Positions 24,701 to 35,600 of a DNA stretch of 64,000 bases are shown piece by piece. Under the pieces are notes generated by a model, which saw only the letters and a list, made by a program, of their open reading frames with translations, was not told the DNA's origin and did no database searches. The translations under genes and the position numbers were made by a program. The stretch lies in contig NC_049979.1 of NCBI RefSeq assembly GCF_000003815.2, positions 8,350,217 through 8,414,216 of the forward strand, given 5' to 3'. Every line of letters begins with the position of its first letter. The stretch's first letter is position 1. This stretch comes from Branchiostoma floridae. Taxonomy: Eukaryota; Chordata; Leptocardii; Amphioxiformes; Branchiostomatidae.

Positions 24701-25126
24701 CTCTCCATGCGCCAATATCAGGTTTAGTTACTCTGTTCTATTTATATGACATTCTAATAACTAGAAAAAAACGTTCACACACGCAAACATTGGCAAAATG
24801 CCAGCTTTTTTAAAAGCACTTGTTTTATGATGGACGGGATCAAAGAGGTCACATAATTTTGGCCAGTGTGTGAACGCTGGTGTACATGGCATGAAACCAA
24901 CAGAAAACAATTTATGGTACTTCAGCACCAAGGTCAGGATCTGTCCACTAACAGGGCTTTGATTCCACATCTACCAAACCATTTTCATTTTTTAAAAAGA
25001 AAACTCTGAAATTAATGCATACAACTTGTCTTCCCCTCTCACAGAAGTACCAAGAACCCAGAAGGCGACAAAGGCTTCGCCGTTGAAATGCTGTCCGATG
25101 CAATAATGCGCCCTTCGATAGCCTAG
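15788..25126 (+). CDS. CLU: Clusterin (apolipoprotein J) homologue, 13 exons, extended middle region
   Basis: Exons: 15788-15872, 16671-16792, 17183-17325, 17629-17779, 17994-18140, 18279-18464, 21189-21418, 21737-21954, 22481-22678, 23133-23212, 23458-23595, 23931-24112, 25045-25126. All introns are GT-AG and phases close to a 653-residue secreted protein. Residues 1-16 form a signal peptide ending before APNG. Five cysteines at 98, 110, 113, 118 and 126 match the vertebrate beta-chain cluster spacing within one residue. Cysteines at 467, 477, 484, 487 and 495 have the spacing x9-x6-x2-x7, identical to the human alpha-chain cluster as I know it. The C-terminus has the beta-strand-like VTIVRAVVRIFD and a final helix as in clusterin. 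Known role: extracellular chaperone and lipid-binding glycoprotein. Oddity: about 200 extra residues between the clusters contain repeated acidic DFFE-type helices. A MYND gene lies in intron 6 on the other strand. Confidence 0.93.
16478..16565. repeat. GT-rich microsatellite
   Basis: An impure (GT)n/(GC)n run in clusterin intron 1, including about ten consecutive GT units, able to alternate purine-pyrimidine over most of its length. Confidence 0.85.
17994..18464 (+). other. Clusterin exons 5-6: acidic aromatic amphipathic repeat block, first part
   Basis: These two exons encode about 111 residues with a recurring roughly 11-residue pattern of acidic pairs next to Phe or Trp: EFFEDVGEFFK, EDVATWFQEDL, VDFFERDVSDWF, IDFFEKDVATIF. 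Exon 8 (21737-21954) carries related units (VEDFFEDAGDQI, IQDFFEEDFAGFFK). The pattern predicts amphipathic helices suited to lipid or unfolded-client binding. This block explains most of the length excess over vertebrate clusterin (about 450 residues). Confidence 0.75.
18893..20787 (-). CDS. MYND zinc-finger protein, two exons, nested in clusterin intron 6
   Basis: Exon 1 is 20787-19361 and exon 2 is 19073-18893, joined by a GT-AG intron (donor ATGAG|GTAGGT, acceptor TTTGCAG), giving about 535 residues. An in-frame upstream ATG at 20913 would add 42 residues of unremarkable sequence, so I prefer 20787. The C-terminal MYND finger spans the intron: CSNPPC at the exon 1 end, then CRYCKLAQYCSAECHADHW and a final H-x3-C (HMSRC). 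N-terminal cysteines (CLCTDC) may form a second metal site. The middle (about residues 80-200) is a low-complexity Lys/Arg/Gly-rich linker, followed by a mostly helical domain I do not recognise. MYND fingers bind proline-rich partners, often in transcription or cilium-assembly proteins; no SET domain is seen. It is a complete gene on the strand opposite its host. Confidence 0.85.
22492..22503 (+). other. Predicted furin-type cleavage site (RRRR) in clusterin
   Basis: Four consecutive arginine codons (residues 432-435) lie at the start of exon 9, between the two cysteine clusters, in the context FLGRRRR|ALDD. Vertebrate clusterin is cut by a proprotein convertase at the corresponding boundary into disulfide-linked beta and alpha chains. 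The position therefore fits two-chain maturation. Confidence 0.7.
24246..24274. repeat. Perfect 13-bp hairpin
   Basis: GCATTTTGCGACT (24246-24258), a TGC loop, then its exact complement AGTCGCAAAATGC (24262-24274), in clusterin intron 12. It could be the centre of a small foldback element; no target duplication was found. Confidence 0.6.
24377..24447 (+). tRNA. Degenerate tRNA-like sequence (pseudo-tRNA or SINE head)
   Basis: It has an A-box-like CTAGCGCAGTGGTAA, an anticodon-type stem of five perfect pairs (GCATT/AATGC) with a seven-base loop CTAAGCC (anticodon AAG), and a perfect B box GGTTCGAATCC within a five-pair T stem. A T-rich tract follows as a possible Pol III terminator. The variable loop is a single base and the acceptor arms do not pair, so it is unlikely to be a working tRNA. 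It lies in clusterin intron 12. Confidence 0.45.
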
Positions 25127-27433
25127 AGGGCCCTGCCGTCAACCGTCACTCACGGATATTCCTCATATTTATGACAGACGGTCTTTAGGCAAATAGCGAG
25201 TTACTGATGCGTGGTTAGTTCATTCATACGTGTTTCAGAACTAGCGGCCAATATATGAACTGCATCACTGCATTCATCAACGTAAAGTTTATATACTGTA
25301 GTAGCTTGTGAGAGTTATGTTCATAATGTTGGGCTTCTTTGTAAAACTGAAGAGCCGAAGTTCACAGTATTGAGACGATGAAAAGTATAACTAATTGATC
25401 ATGCCTAGATGGTCTACTAATCTAAATTTGACATAGATACAAAGGTTGTAACTGCAGTGTTTATAGAAATTGGCATGGCAGGTTTACCATGCAAGGTGTA
25501 GCGCTGGTTTCATCAATGTATTCAAACGATTTTTTATCTGACTCTTATCATTAAAAAGCCAGTTTTGACAATATAGTTGTCAATTTATTGCGTGACATTT
25601 AACAATAGGCACATACTCTTTGTCACTGACTCCAGAAACAGGGAGAACCTGGTACAATCCTGGGTTGGGTATCTCGGTTGGGGCTGCACTTGTCTGATGG
25701 AAGGAGGCACATCTAGGGCAGGGGCTAGCAACCCCTCCATGTAAAAATATATCCTGTTATTGAAACATCAGGGTAACTTGCAGTCCTTTGTGCCACTGGG
25801 CACTACAAGGGTCTGAATGAACTGTCACTGGAACTAGCGGAAGACTACTTGCCACATATTTCTTACCCCCGGCCAAGGCAAACAGCTGAAATGAAATAAA
25901 AGGCTGATTCGAATCAAATTGGAATCCAGCCTTGTTAGCTTTGACCTTCTCCCAATGGTTGCTACCCTGCGACTTTGTGTTGTATTGTTCTTCCAAATTT
26001 CTGTTGCCTTACACTATGTTTCAAGTTGGAAAATGGAAGACATGGCAGAGAACATAAAAACCCTGAATACTGCCATTGATAGTGCTTCCGCTTTGAAAAG
26101 AAGACATATTTCCTTTTGCCACCTCACATCAAATGATGATGATTATCAGCATCTTCCTAATGAAAATGAACCAGTCTGAGCAGTGCATACCGGTTTAAAG
26201 TTGTTTTATTTGTTTGTGGTGGCTCCAAACTATCGCTTAACTGAGGAATAAAAGACTCCCTACTAAAGCCACAAGGCAGCTTTGCACAGCTTTGGAATCA
26301 CAATAAATATAGTCTGGAATAAAATACATGTTTTCCATTTGTGGTATCAAGATTTCCACAAAATATCCCAGTGACATTAGTAGCAGCACAACAGAGTTTG
26401 ACAATAGTTGTGACAAAAAATGTCTCCTTAGCCTATAGCTTTGCATCCTAGATGGGTAAATCTAACATACTCTTTTTGACATCTGGGTGGTAAATTTCCA
26501 CATATGTGATGATGAAAATAATGGTTTCCATCTAATTATTCAAAAAGGTAATGGTATAGCTAGTATCACACATTTTGTCTGCTTGGACATTATCTGCATT
26601 ACATTATTTCCTTTACACTCTCGTAATGTAGCTTGTATGTATTCTGTACAACTTTTTACACAAAATTGCAAGCATGCAACACCGTTTAAAGGATTAACAT
26701 TATCACTTACAGTAAACAGGCAACTTAAAAAAATGTAATGTCCAATTTTTTTTGCATTGTCATGTAGCAGGAATATCCATATAAATATGGTCCACACTTT
26801 TGGCAGCAACTTTATCCACCATAAAAACTGGTAAGGTGATCCCTACCTACCATCTTCATTGCCTTACATCTATATTAAAGGCAGCTTGTAAGGCATAAAC
26901 ATTGTTGACAGCTCATAAAAATGCACAAGTCAAACTCACAAAGTTCCTGTTTGTCTCCGAGACCACTGAGACTAACTACCAAGCTAAGCACTAAAGACTT
27001 GCTATGTCCTCTGAAAACCACCCTGTAAAAATAAAGGAGCACTTGGAATACTAAGAAAAACATTGTGGCACATTCAGTTGTAGTACATTCATTCAGTGTA
27101 CATANNNNNNNNNNNNNNNNNNNNNNNNNNNNNNNNNNNNNNNNNNNNNNNNNNNNNNNNNNNNNNNNNNNNNNNNNNNNNNNNNNNNNNNNNNNNNNNN
27201 NNNNCAAAATCTAGAGGAACTCCCCTAGCTGTTCTACATACATATGCAACAAAATAATTGCTTCATATATCTTGAGACTTTGTATATTTAACTTCTTTGA
27301 AAGGAACCTTACATATGACCAGATTAATATGTACCACTTTGTAAGATGTGGCACTTAAAATTGAGACACTTGAGACCCTCCAGTGCAAGCCAGAGGTTTA
27401 AGGACAGTGTTTGTTTTCTCTGAGATGTTTGTA
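25127..27433. other. Convergent 3' UTRs of clusterin (+) and MIA3 (-)
   Basis: Clusterin ends at 25126; an ATTAAA at 25550-25555 is a candidate poly(A) signal. MIA3 ends at 27434 on the minus strand; plus-strand TTTATT at 26205-26210 and at 25584-25589 are candidate AATAAA signals for it. The two transcripts may therefore overlap tail to tail. The 86-codon plus-strand ORF near 25919-26179 has a hydrophobic start but no recognisable content, and I do not call it. Confidence 0.5.
27105..27204. other. Assembly gap (100 N)
   Basis: Exactly 100 consecutive N, a conventional placeholder length, so the real gap size is unknown. It falls in the probable 3' UTR of MIA3 and breaks no coding exon. Confidence 0.98.
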
Positions 27434-29606
27434 CTATGGCGGCATTCTGGACCGGTCTCGTCTGTCCTCATCACTAGGGGGTGGTCTTCTCCCCATGGGA
27501 GGGGGGTTGGGAGACCTCCGGGGAGGGGGCGGGCCATGAGGGCTGAAGTGTTGGGGAGGGGGGCCGCCAGGGGGTGGGGGGCCCATGTAGTGCTGCAAAG
27601 TAAGACAGGCAAAAATCAATACACTTACATGTCTATGTCATGGGATAACTCTTTAAAATTTGGACAAAACAAAATTTTAAACAAGAAATTAGGAAAAATT
27701 AGGATTTATAGTGTTTCATATTTCTGATTGCAATAACTGTGTAATATAAGAGTCATGAAAGGGAGACTTGTTTGCTATGTCATGATTTCAGAGTAGACAG
27801 GTCAGCGTGAAAACAAAGAATAAAAACACAGCAAAAGTTAAAAATTTACAGTACCCGGACATGTAATAGTTGCAACAGTGTTAAGTAAAGGTTTTGAGTA
27901 CTCACCTGTGGGGAGTCTAATGGTGATGATGTTCGTGGGATACCCATGGGGGGAGGGGAGGGGGGTCCAGTTGATCTGGAGTCTGTCAGAAACAAGAGTC
28001 AGGTACCACATTAGCCAATAGAAATTACATTCTAAAATGTGGCTGCTCAAAGGGAGAGTTACAATCACAAAAGTGCACATGATGCAAACAAAGACAGAAG
28101 TAAACCAAGTAATATCTCAAGGCAGGTACACCACTGAAGTTGTGTGTAGACATTACAGGATCACAGAAAGATGACAAGAAATTCAGGAGAAAAAGACTTG
28201 AAGTGAGGAGATCACCTTGTGAGCCTGACTCCTCATCTGAAAGACAGACAACACACAGGACAGCTCAGAGAAAAGCACACGTAGCAAGAAGAACACCACA
28301 GAAGAGAATCATATCAAAATCACAAGAGTAAAGAAATAACATTGCCTCAATCTACACTTTTATTAAAATCCATTAATGGAATCAAATACCTGTTCTGTTC
28401 AAGCTATAATTGATCAAAAGAAACTGATAATTTGTTGACATCTTTAAAGAGTCATCAGTATCAGAGATTAACCATTAGTGTTGATGATACACGTCATGAA
28501 AGGAAAGTACAGCACAAACCTGGTCTCCTGGGAGGTCCTCTAAGCTCTCTGGGGCCTGACATTCTCCCAGAAGAAGGGGGTCCTCGCATAGGCATAGGAG
28601 GGAGGGATCCCGACCCTCTCCTCAGGTCAGGGGGTGTCATAGGAGGGGGGCCTCCTCGAGGGGGTGGGAAATCCATAGGTGGACCTCTGTGTGGACCTGG
28701 ACCGAAGTCAGGGTGGCCAAACGGTTCCGAGGGCGGTCTGCGATCAAAGTCTCTGTCAGGAGGAAAGTCCCGTTCAGAGGAAGGTCTACTACGGCGGTCA
28801 AAGTCTCTGTCTGGGAAGTCGTCCGGAGGGCCACGGAATGGGGGTGGTCCGAGGGGCGGAGGCCCCATGGGGGGTGGGGGACCTCGGAAAGCCATCTCTG
28901 GGGGTGGGGAAGGGGGTCCATCAAAATCACCATTACGGCCTGGAGGTGGACTTCTGCCGAAGGGAGGACCTGGATAGTGGAAATACACACAGGAATCATT
29001 GTCATACACATTAACACAGGTTAAGCACATGAAAACGTATACATTCTTTTCAAACAAGCAGTACAAGCAGTACAGTATAAACAACAAGTGAAGCATGCAG
29101 ATTCAGTTTCCTGAGTTCTGCAATCTGAACAGCTGAAGGTTTGGACTACTTTTAGTCTATATTCCTTATGTTTTTGTGGAGACATGACCATTTCATCAAG
29201 GAGGCATCAGGAAGAAAGCTAGTGGTTGTTGTTGTAAGGCATATATTTGTACCTACCGTGCCTGGGTGCCCCTGGGGGCAGCAGGGGTGGGGAGAACCGT
29301 GGAGGGAAAGGAGGTGGTCCTGAAACAAGAAAAAAAAATTATTAGACTTCATCTCATCTCATCAGGAAAAAGCTTCTCCTTTTTATAGGCTACAAATTTT
29401 GATGGGTTTCAGCACGAGTCAGCAGGGCTAAGGTTCCACATTGCAATACAAACAAACAAACATTAAGGTATAAATGAAAGTGGACAAGATGAAAACACAA
29501 ACAGCTTCTGAATGTACCATTGATTGGTGTTGGCTTGATCAGAGGTGGGGACTGCATCAGGTATTTGTCCTTCTCTTTGGCCAAGGCATTCTCAACTTCC
29601 AGCAAC
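27434..29606 (-). other. MIA3 Pro-rich cytosolic tail (exons 27-31)
   Basis: Exons 29606-29518, 29319-29257, 28969-28520, 27982-27906 and 27592-27434. After a last helical piece (LLEVENALAKEKDKYL) the sequence becomes dominated by PPP, GPP and Arg-Asp-Arg runs, e.g. GPPPPMGPPPLGPPP, ending DEDRRDRSRMPP. In TANGO1 this region binds the COPII inner coat (Sec23) through PPP motifs; many PPP motifs are present here. The strong GC and C-strand skew creates long shadow ORFs on the other strand. Confidence 0.85.
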
Positions 29607-32600
29607 CTGAAGAGGATAACAGACATGTAAGTATCACTGTGGGAAGGGTTTACTGTCCATCTTCTTGGTCAATCCTAGTGGAGATTCTCTAAGGAGCCAA
29701 TACTCCAAACACAGTTACATACCTCAGAATACTTAGTACCTATTTCTCATAACATGCTTTGTACACCATGTGAAAATATTTCTGGACTGCTTACTTCTGT
29801 CTGAGTGTGGCAGCTTCTCTTTTGGAGTCCTGTGCCTCACGCTCTGACGTCCTGGCAGCCATCTATGTAGAAATCAAATACATGTAATTACAAACACTCT
29901 ACCCAATTCAATTAAATTCAAGTCATGTCAGGCCAAGCATGACGTAAAACTTAGGTCAGCATTATGGGGTTTTCCAACTAGTTTCAAGAACTGTTGAAAA
30001 AATGTTTTTCTGAAGTGGAAGTAGAATTGGGACTTACCCAGCTTTCATGAGCCTTCTTCTCGATGGATGCTATCTGGTTCCTGAAGCTCCTCTCCGACTC
30101 CTGCATTTCTTTCAGAAGGTCATCCTTTTGGTTTCTGGGGGAAAACAAACAAGTGTAAACATACAAATAAATAGCAAAAGATAAACAATCTTTGTGTGTC
30201 CAAATCCCTATCATTATCATTATCATTCTCTCTGCTTCGGAACGTATGTAACTTGTGGTAAACAATGTAAAAATGAGTGAGCAATAGGTGTATTCTGCCA
30301 TTAGACCTTGCTCAAAAGTTGTGAGAAAAGGAAATACTAACTGGTAGAGCTCCACTTGTTCTTTAGCCATTTTGTACTTTTCCTGTGTATCCTGCACCTT
30401 GCCACTCACATCCTGCCGGATCATTTCCTCTTTACCAAGTTTTCTGAAAAGCAAAAACACATTGGGATCAGATGAATATATGATGAACATACAGAGACCC
30501 ACAAAGAAAAAATAACAAAATGTAACCTCAGATAAATCAGACTATTGCATATCATGAACATTCTTGTTTTATTTTCAGTGATGTTCATGTTGTGAATTTG
30601 TGACACAGTGAATCTTTTCCTTGCATTACAATTGTACCACCCACAAATTCAAAACACCCTACTGTGGAATACTGAAAATAGTAAAACACAGGAGAGAAGC
30701 TCCTTACCTCTGCAGTTCCACTTCTTTCTCCTTGAAGTAGTCCTGAAGAGTGTTCAGGCGCACCTGAGCCTCATAGTACTGCTTCTCAGCACGCTTCCTG
30801 GCCTCGGAAAGGTTATCCACCTGCATTTGGAGCCTGTCCGTTTTGTCTGAAAATAAAAACGCAAACCCCTACATTGTGAGACTAAGGACTAACAAGCAAA
30901 ATTGAGCATGTTTGAGGGTAGAAATGTTCTATGAGCAAATCCTGTGTGTGAGTGTATGTGTTTGGTATATCAAGACAAGTTGAGATGAGAAAAATATACG
31001 ATGTCTTTACTATACCTTTAAAGAACTGTCGAATTACTTTTCAAAACATTTCTAAAGGAACTCAGCAGATTTAGAAAAAGACCATAGCATAGGGAGTCTG
31101 TACCTTCATACTCTTTCCTAGAGCCGTCCGCTTCCTCCAGCCGAGAGCGAAGGTAGTCCCGCTCTGACTCTACCAGCTTCAGGGTGGAGTTTATCTGATG
31201 AAAGCAAAAAAGGAAAGCCACAGTTTCAGAACAGAAAACAAACACATATTACAGAATGCAGGATTGTCTGAATGAGATGACAGTAACACATAAGCAAGTT
31301 GCTTTTCCTTCTGTCTACAATAAAACCATGGATAGGTGCTCATATTATGGACTCCAGCAGCAAAAGTAAGAGCTTACAACATGCTGAAAAAGATACAGTG
31401 ACAAAATTGCAACAAATTTCAGGAAACAGATGACTTACTCGTGCCACATCCAACATCTGCTGAATCTTTTCATCCTTTGCTGTGGAGGCATCTGTGAGAT
31501 GATGGGATGAAACTGTTGTTGAATATCATCCGTCTCATCAACATATCAAGAACCGAAATAACTCAAGCCCACTACTGGTAGTATCTTTTGTAATAGTCTA
31601 TTTACATTGAGGAAAACTATCAACTTCTAACTAAATACTGTCAATCTTGAAACTATTGCCTTTTATGTGGTGACTTCATAATTGTCTAACTCCAAATTCA
31701 AAACATAGCAAAAACCTCTTCCTTCTTATTTTAAAATAAAACCACCAACAAGGTGAATAGCTTAACAGTAACTTTACAGTGCATGTAGTCACTAGAAATG
31801 GAATCTACCATATCTACAATACATCTTCTCAGACAGGACACTCCTTACCTTCACTATCCTCTTCCACCACAGCTGCAGCATCCTCCGACTCCAGAGCCTT
31901 GATCTGCATCAGGCAGTCTCTGAGGACCTGGAGAGCCAGTTTTGTGTACAGAGAGAATAACTAGGTCTGTCTGTCTCTCAACATGTGCACTACAACATGC
32001 ATTCAACTACATGTAGATGGAAATCAGTAACATCTGTTGTGAACAAAAGCATCCATGTGTTTTACAGATATCAATAAATGCACTGAAGAACCTACTGTTT
32101 CATGTATGTATGACTGCAAAGACCTGTGGAAAACTTTACTACAATCCATACAGAACTGGTGGCTAGCCTACCTCAATCTCATTTTCCTTATACTGGACAT
32201 TCTCCTTCAGCTGCTCATTCTCCTGCTTGATCAGCTCAATGGACTCCTTCAGTTCACTAAACCTGCAAGGTGCATGGCATTAATGTGATGGGAGAAATGT
32301 ACCATAAACTGTTGTTAAGGTATCTCTTGTTGTCATGTGCAACTTACAAAGTAACATCATACGGAAAGTTCTCTAAAAGGCTTTCTGATAAATATTTTCC
32401 TCCCATTACCAGAATGTGTTCTAAGTCCATACACCATTGGTCAGTCTTACATCTAAAAGACTAGCATGCACTTGCCATCTCCCGTGTTTCCTTTATGTTA
32501 TTTCACCAATGCTAACCTTTGAATACCTTTCAAAACCTTAAAATATCCTGTTAATACACCACTTGGTTCAAATCACACAATAATTCTTTTCATACCACCC

Positions 32601-35600
32601 AATAATGTGGCATGTTAACTTTAGAGTAACACCAACCAACTCACCAACATCAGTCCCCAACTTAATGAACATCAGTTTATAAACATTGTGTTGCAATGAA
32701 AAGTTCCACCAAAAACATACTAGCTACATTTCTTTGACCTTTAAATCAATTCCCCCTTTGTCCACCAATGTACATCTTTGACCATCTTCACCTTTCTGTT
32801 GGTATGTATTCTGCCATGATTCTGTGGAACACAACCAGTCCACAGTTCAAAGCTTGAAAATTTACCAGCTATATGTGTACAATGTCCTATTTAATACTAG
32901 TGATATGCAAGTGCAGTGCCAACAAAAGTTAGCAACTATGTGAACACTGATCCAAAGAAGGCATGTTAGGTGATACATGAACCAAAGAAACACTTACTGC
33001 TCTTGGCGTCCTTGAATTTCTTCTTCCAACTGAAAGAAAGAGAAAAGTGCATCCACCTTTAGTCACATTAGTAAAAACTTGTTCATTTGCAACGATAATG
33101 CTCAAATATGTTAACCATCAAAAGAATGCACATATACATGTACTTTAAACAGAAACCAATGCTAACTGAAGAAGCATGGCATTATCTAACACAATTGGCA
33201 GACCCAGAGCACCAGTCCAATCCTGTTATTTATCTTTGCAAAGGAGGTGCCCAGAAGTACTAGGAAAATAAAATCACATTTATCTGATAATCCATGTCAT
33301 ATACATATATACTTGTTGTTTCCCCACCTGACGTTTGCTCTCCTCCAGTAAGTCCCTGTGTTCCTTAATGTTCACCATCTCACTGTCAAGGTGTTTGGTC
33401 TTACTCTCGATCTCTGTTAGCCGCTCTTGTATCTAGGATTTCAAGAAGAACATTGGTATTGGTGGTGTTTTTCTGTGACAGTGTTACTAATTTTTAAAAT
33501 GTTCTAAAATGAGCTAAAATGAATTATGTTACCTGTGAAAACCTAAACACTATTTCATACATACTCTTAATTCCAAAATGAAATTCATCACATAAACACT
33601 TTACTGAACTCTGTTGGTTAACCACTAGTATATTATTCAAATTAGTCTGCAATAAAGTTCACATCAACATTACATTGTATACACACTATTTATCATACAA
33701 GTTATTTCTACAGTAAATACAGAAAATAGAAGGTTTTTGAACCAACCTTTTCTTTTTCTTTTCTCTCCTTCTTTAAGTTCTTCTTGTATTCTGTTTCTAT
33801 CTCCTGTTGTTTTGCATACTGTAATAGAGTAAAATCATTCAGTCATCCAATTAATCAACTCTATTTGCAATGACCTATTATCTATAATAATCGAAAATAC
33901 TAATCTAAAACATATTTAGCCAACTTTCCATTTTTGTGTGATTGTGTTGTGATGTTCAGAAGCTTCTTAAGAACACATATCCTACCTCTGAGGATGTAGA
34001 CTCTAACTGTTCCCTGGCCTCAGACACCTGGTCCATAAGTCTCTGGATCTCCTGGCGCAGGGTCACTTCCAACTGGTCATTAGATGATAACTTCTCCTGG
34101 GGGTCGGTTATTGGTTTATTTGTATCAGTACAAATGACCTGACTCTTTATCTCATATCCACTGCCACAAACTATTAGAACTATGTGTAATACTCTTTGTG
34201 GCATGGATTTTTCAAAGATATTGAACTATTCAGAGAACCTTTTATAACTCTTTTCCATCCGATCATCAAAACCTGCTAGACATTCCACTTTTTCTATGAA
34301 GATTACCCTAAATACAAGAACAAATTCTATATTTCAAGAATATGGAAGCATAACATTTTGCATAGCCGCTGTATTTATCAGTATTTCTAACAACTAACAA
34401 ATCAGGCACTTGCCAACAGTACATATAATATCAATAGCTCACCTCTAGTTCAGAATTCTTCTTGGACAAGGCTTGGGCAGAGAACTTTTCTACATCCAGG
34501 GTTTCTTCCAATTCTCGTATCTGTAATAAAGATGACATCTATTTATCACACAGTTACTCATGAATGGAAACATTCAAATGATAGCTGAAGCATCAACAAA
34601 AATGATACTAGTATTTGGATCACAGCAAAAGTTGAAGGCAAGGGATAGCCTGACTTACTCTGTCTTCAGCAGCCTCTGCACCCTTCCTCAGGTCTTCTTT
34701 CTCCTTAGCAGCTTTATCAATTTCTGCTTCTAGCTGTTTCTTCACGACTGGAAAATAAAGATTTTTTTTTTTCAAGACAAGGTACATAAAGGAGGAAGTA
34801 CTGACAGCTTAACCATAATAATCAGAAATAAATGACTATCACTGAAATGGTGCCTATAACAACTGAAGCTGCTAGAAATTCTAATAAGAAATAGGTAATC
34901 TTTTCCAACATTTAGCTCTGCACTGAGCTTAAGAGGTATTCACCAAATCAAAGAACAAAAAAATATCATTGAACTGAACAATGTTGTAGAAGTGGCGCTG
35001 TACTCAGCTCCTAAATCAATGAATAACCTTAGGGCACTGATAGAAGCGAAGACATTTATTTATGATTATTCATGGGTCAATGGTTTGGGTCAGTCCAATT
35101 AGTACACAACCCCTCAGGTAAAGTAAAGCACACAGAAAAGATGATTATTCTTACCTGCTGGGTCCACTGGTTTTCCATGGACACACTGTAAAGGAAACAA
35201 AGGTTTTACTGTTCAGTGCCAGCATTGTTTCACAGTTCTATACTTTTTTCTATGTAAAATGTAAAACCACCTCAGGGCACAAGTAACATGCTTGTTTTCT
35301 ATGGACTCATTAACATGGCTGCATGTTTGGAATGTGACCACCAAGGTCTCTACTAGTAAACAACTGATGTGACCCAAATCATTAGTACGTTCTGCAATGT
35401 CAACACAAATTCAAACATTATTAACAGCTCTGTCACAAAGTGAAAACATGAATTCTTTAAATCCGTCAACATAAAATTTTAATGAAGTTATGATTTTGAA
35501 GTGTGTGAACATGAACACATGTTTCTAACAAAAAGTGTTTTTCCTTTCCAAAGAAAACAACAAAGTTCTAAGAAACGTACCCGTGTGACACACTTGTAGG

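Noticed and set aside
25919-26179. Plus-strand 86-codon ORF with a hydrophobic N-terminal stretch
   Set aside because: Lies in the convergent 3' UTR region with no family resemblance or splice support; possible but not supportable.
28432-29024. Plus-strand Gly-rich ORFs opposite the Pro-rich tail
   Set aside because: Shadows of the CCN-rich MIA3 exons; the minus-strand frame has the matching splice sites.
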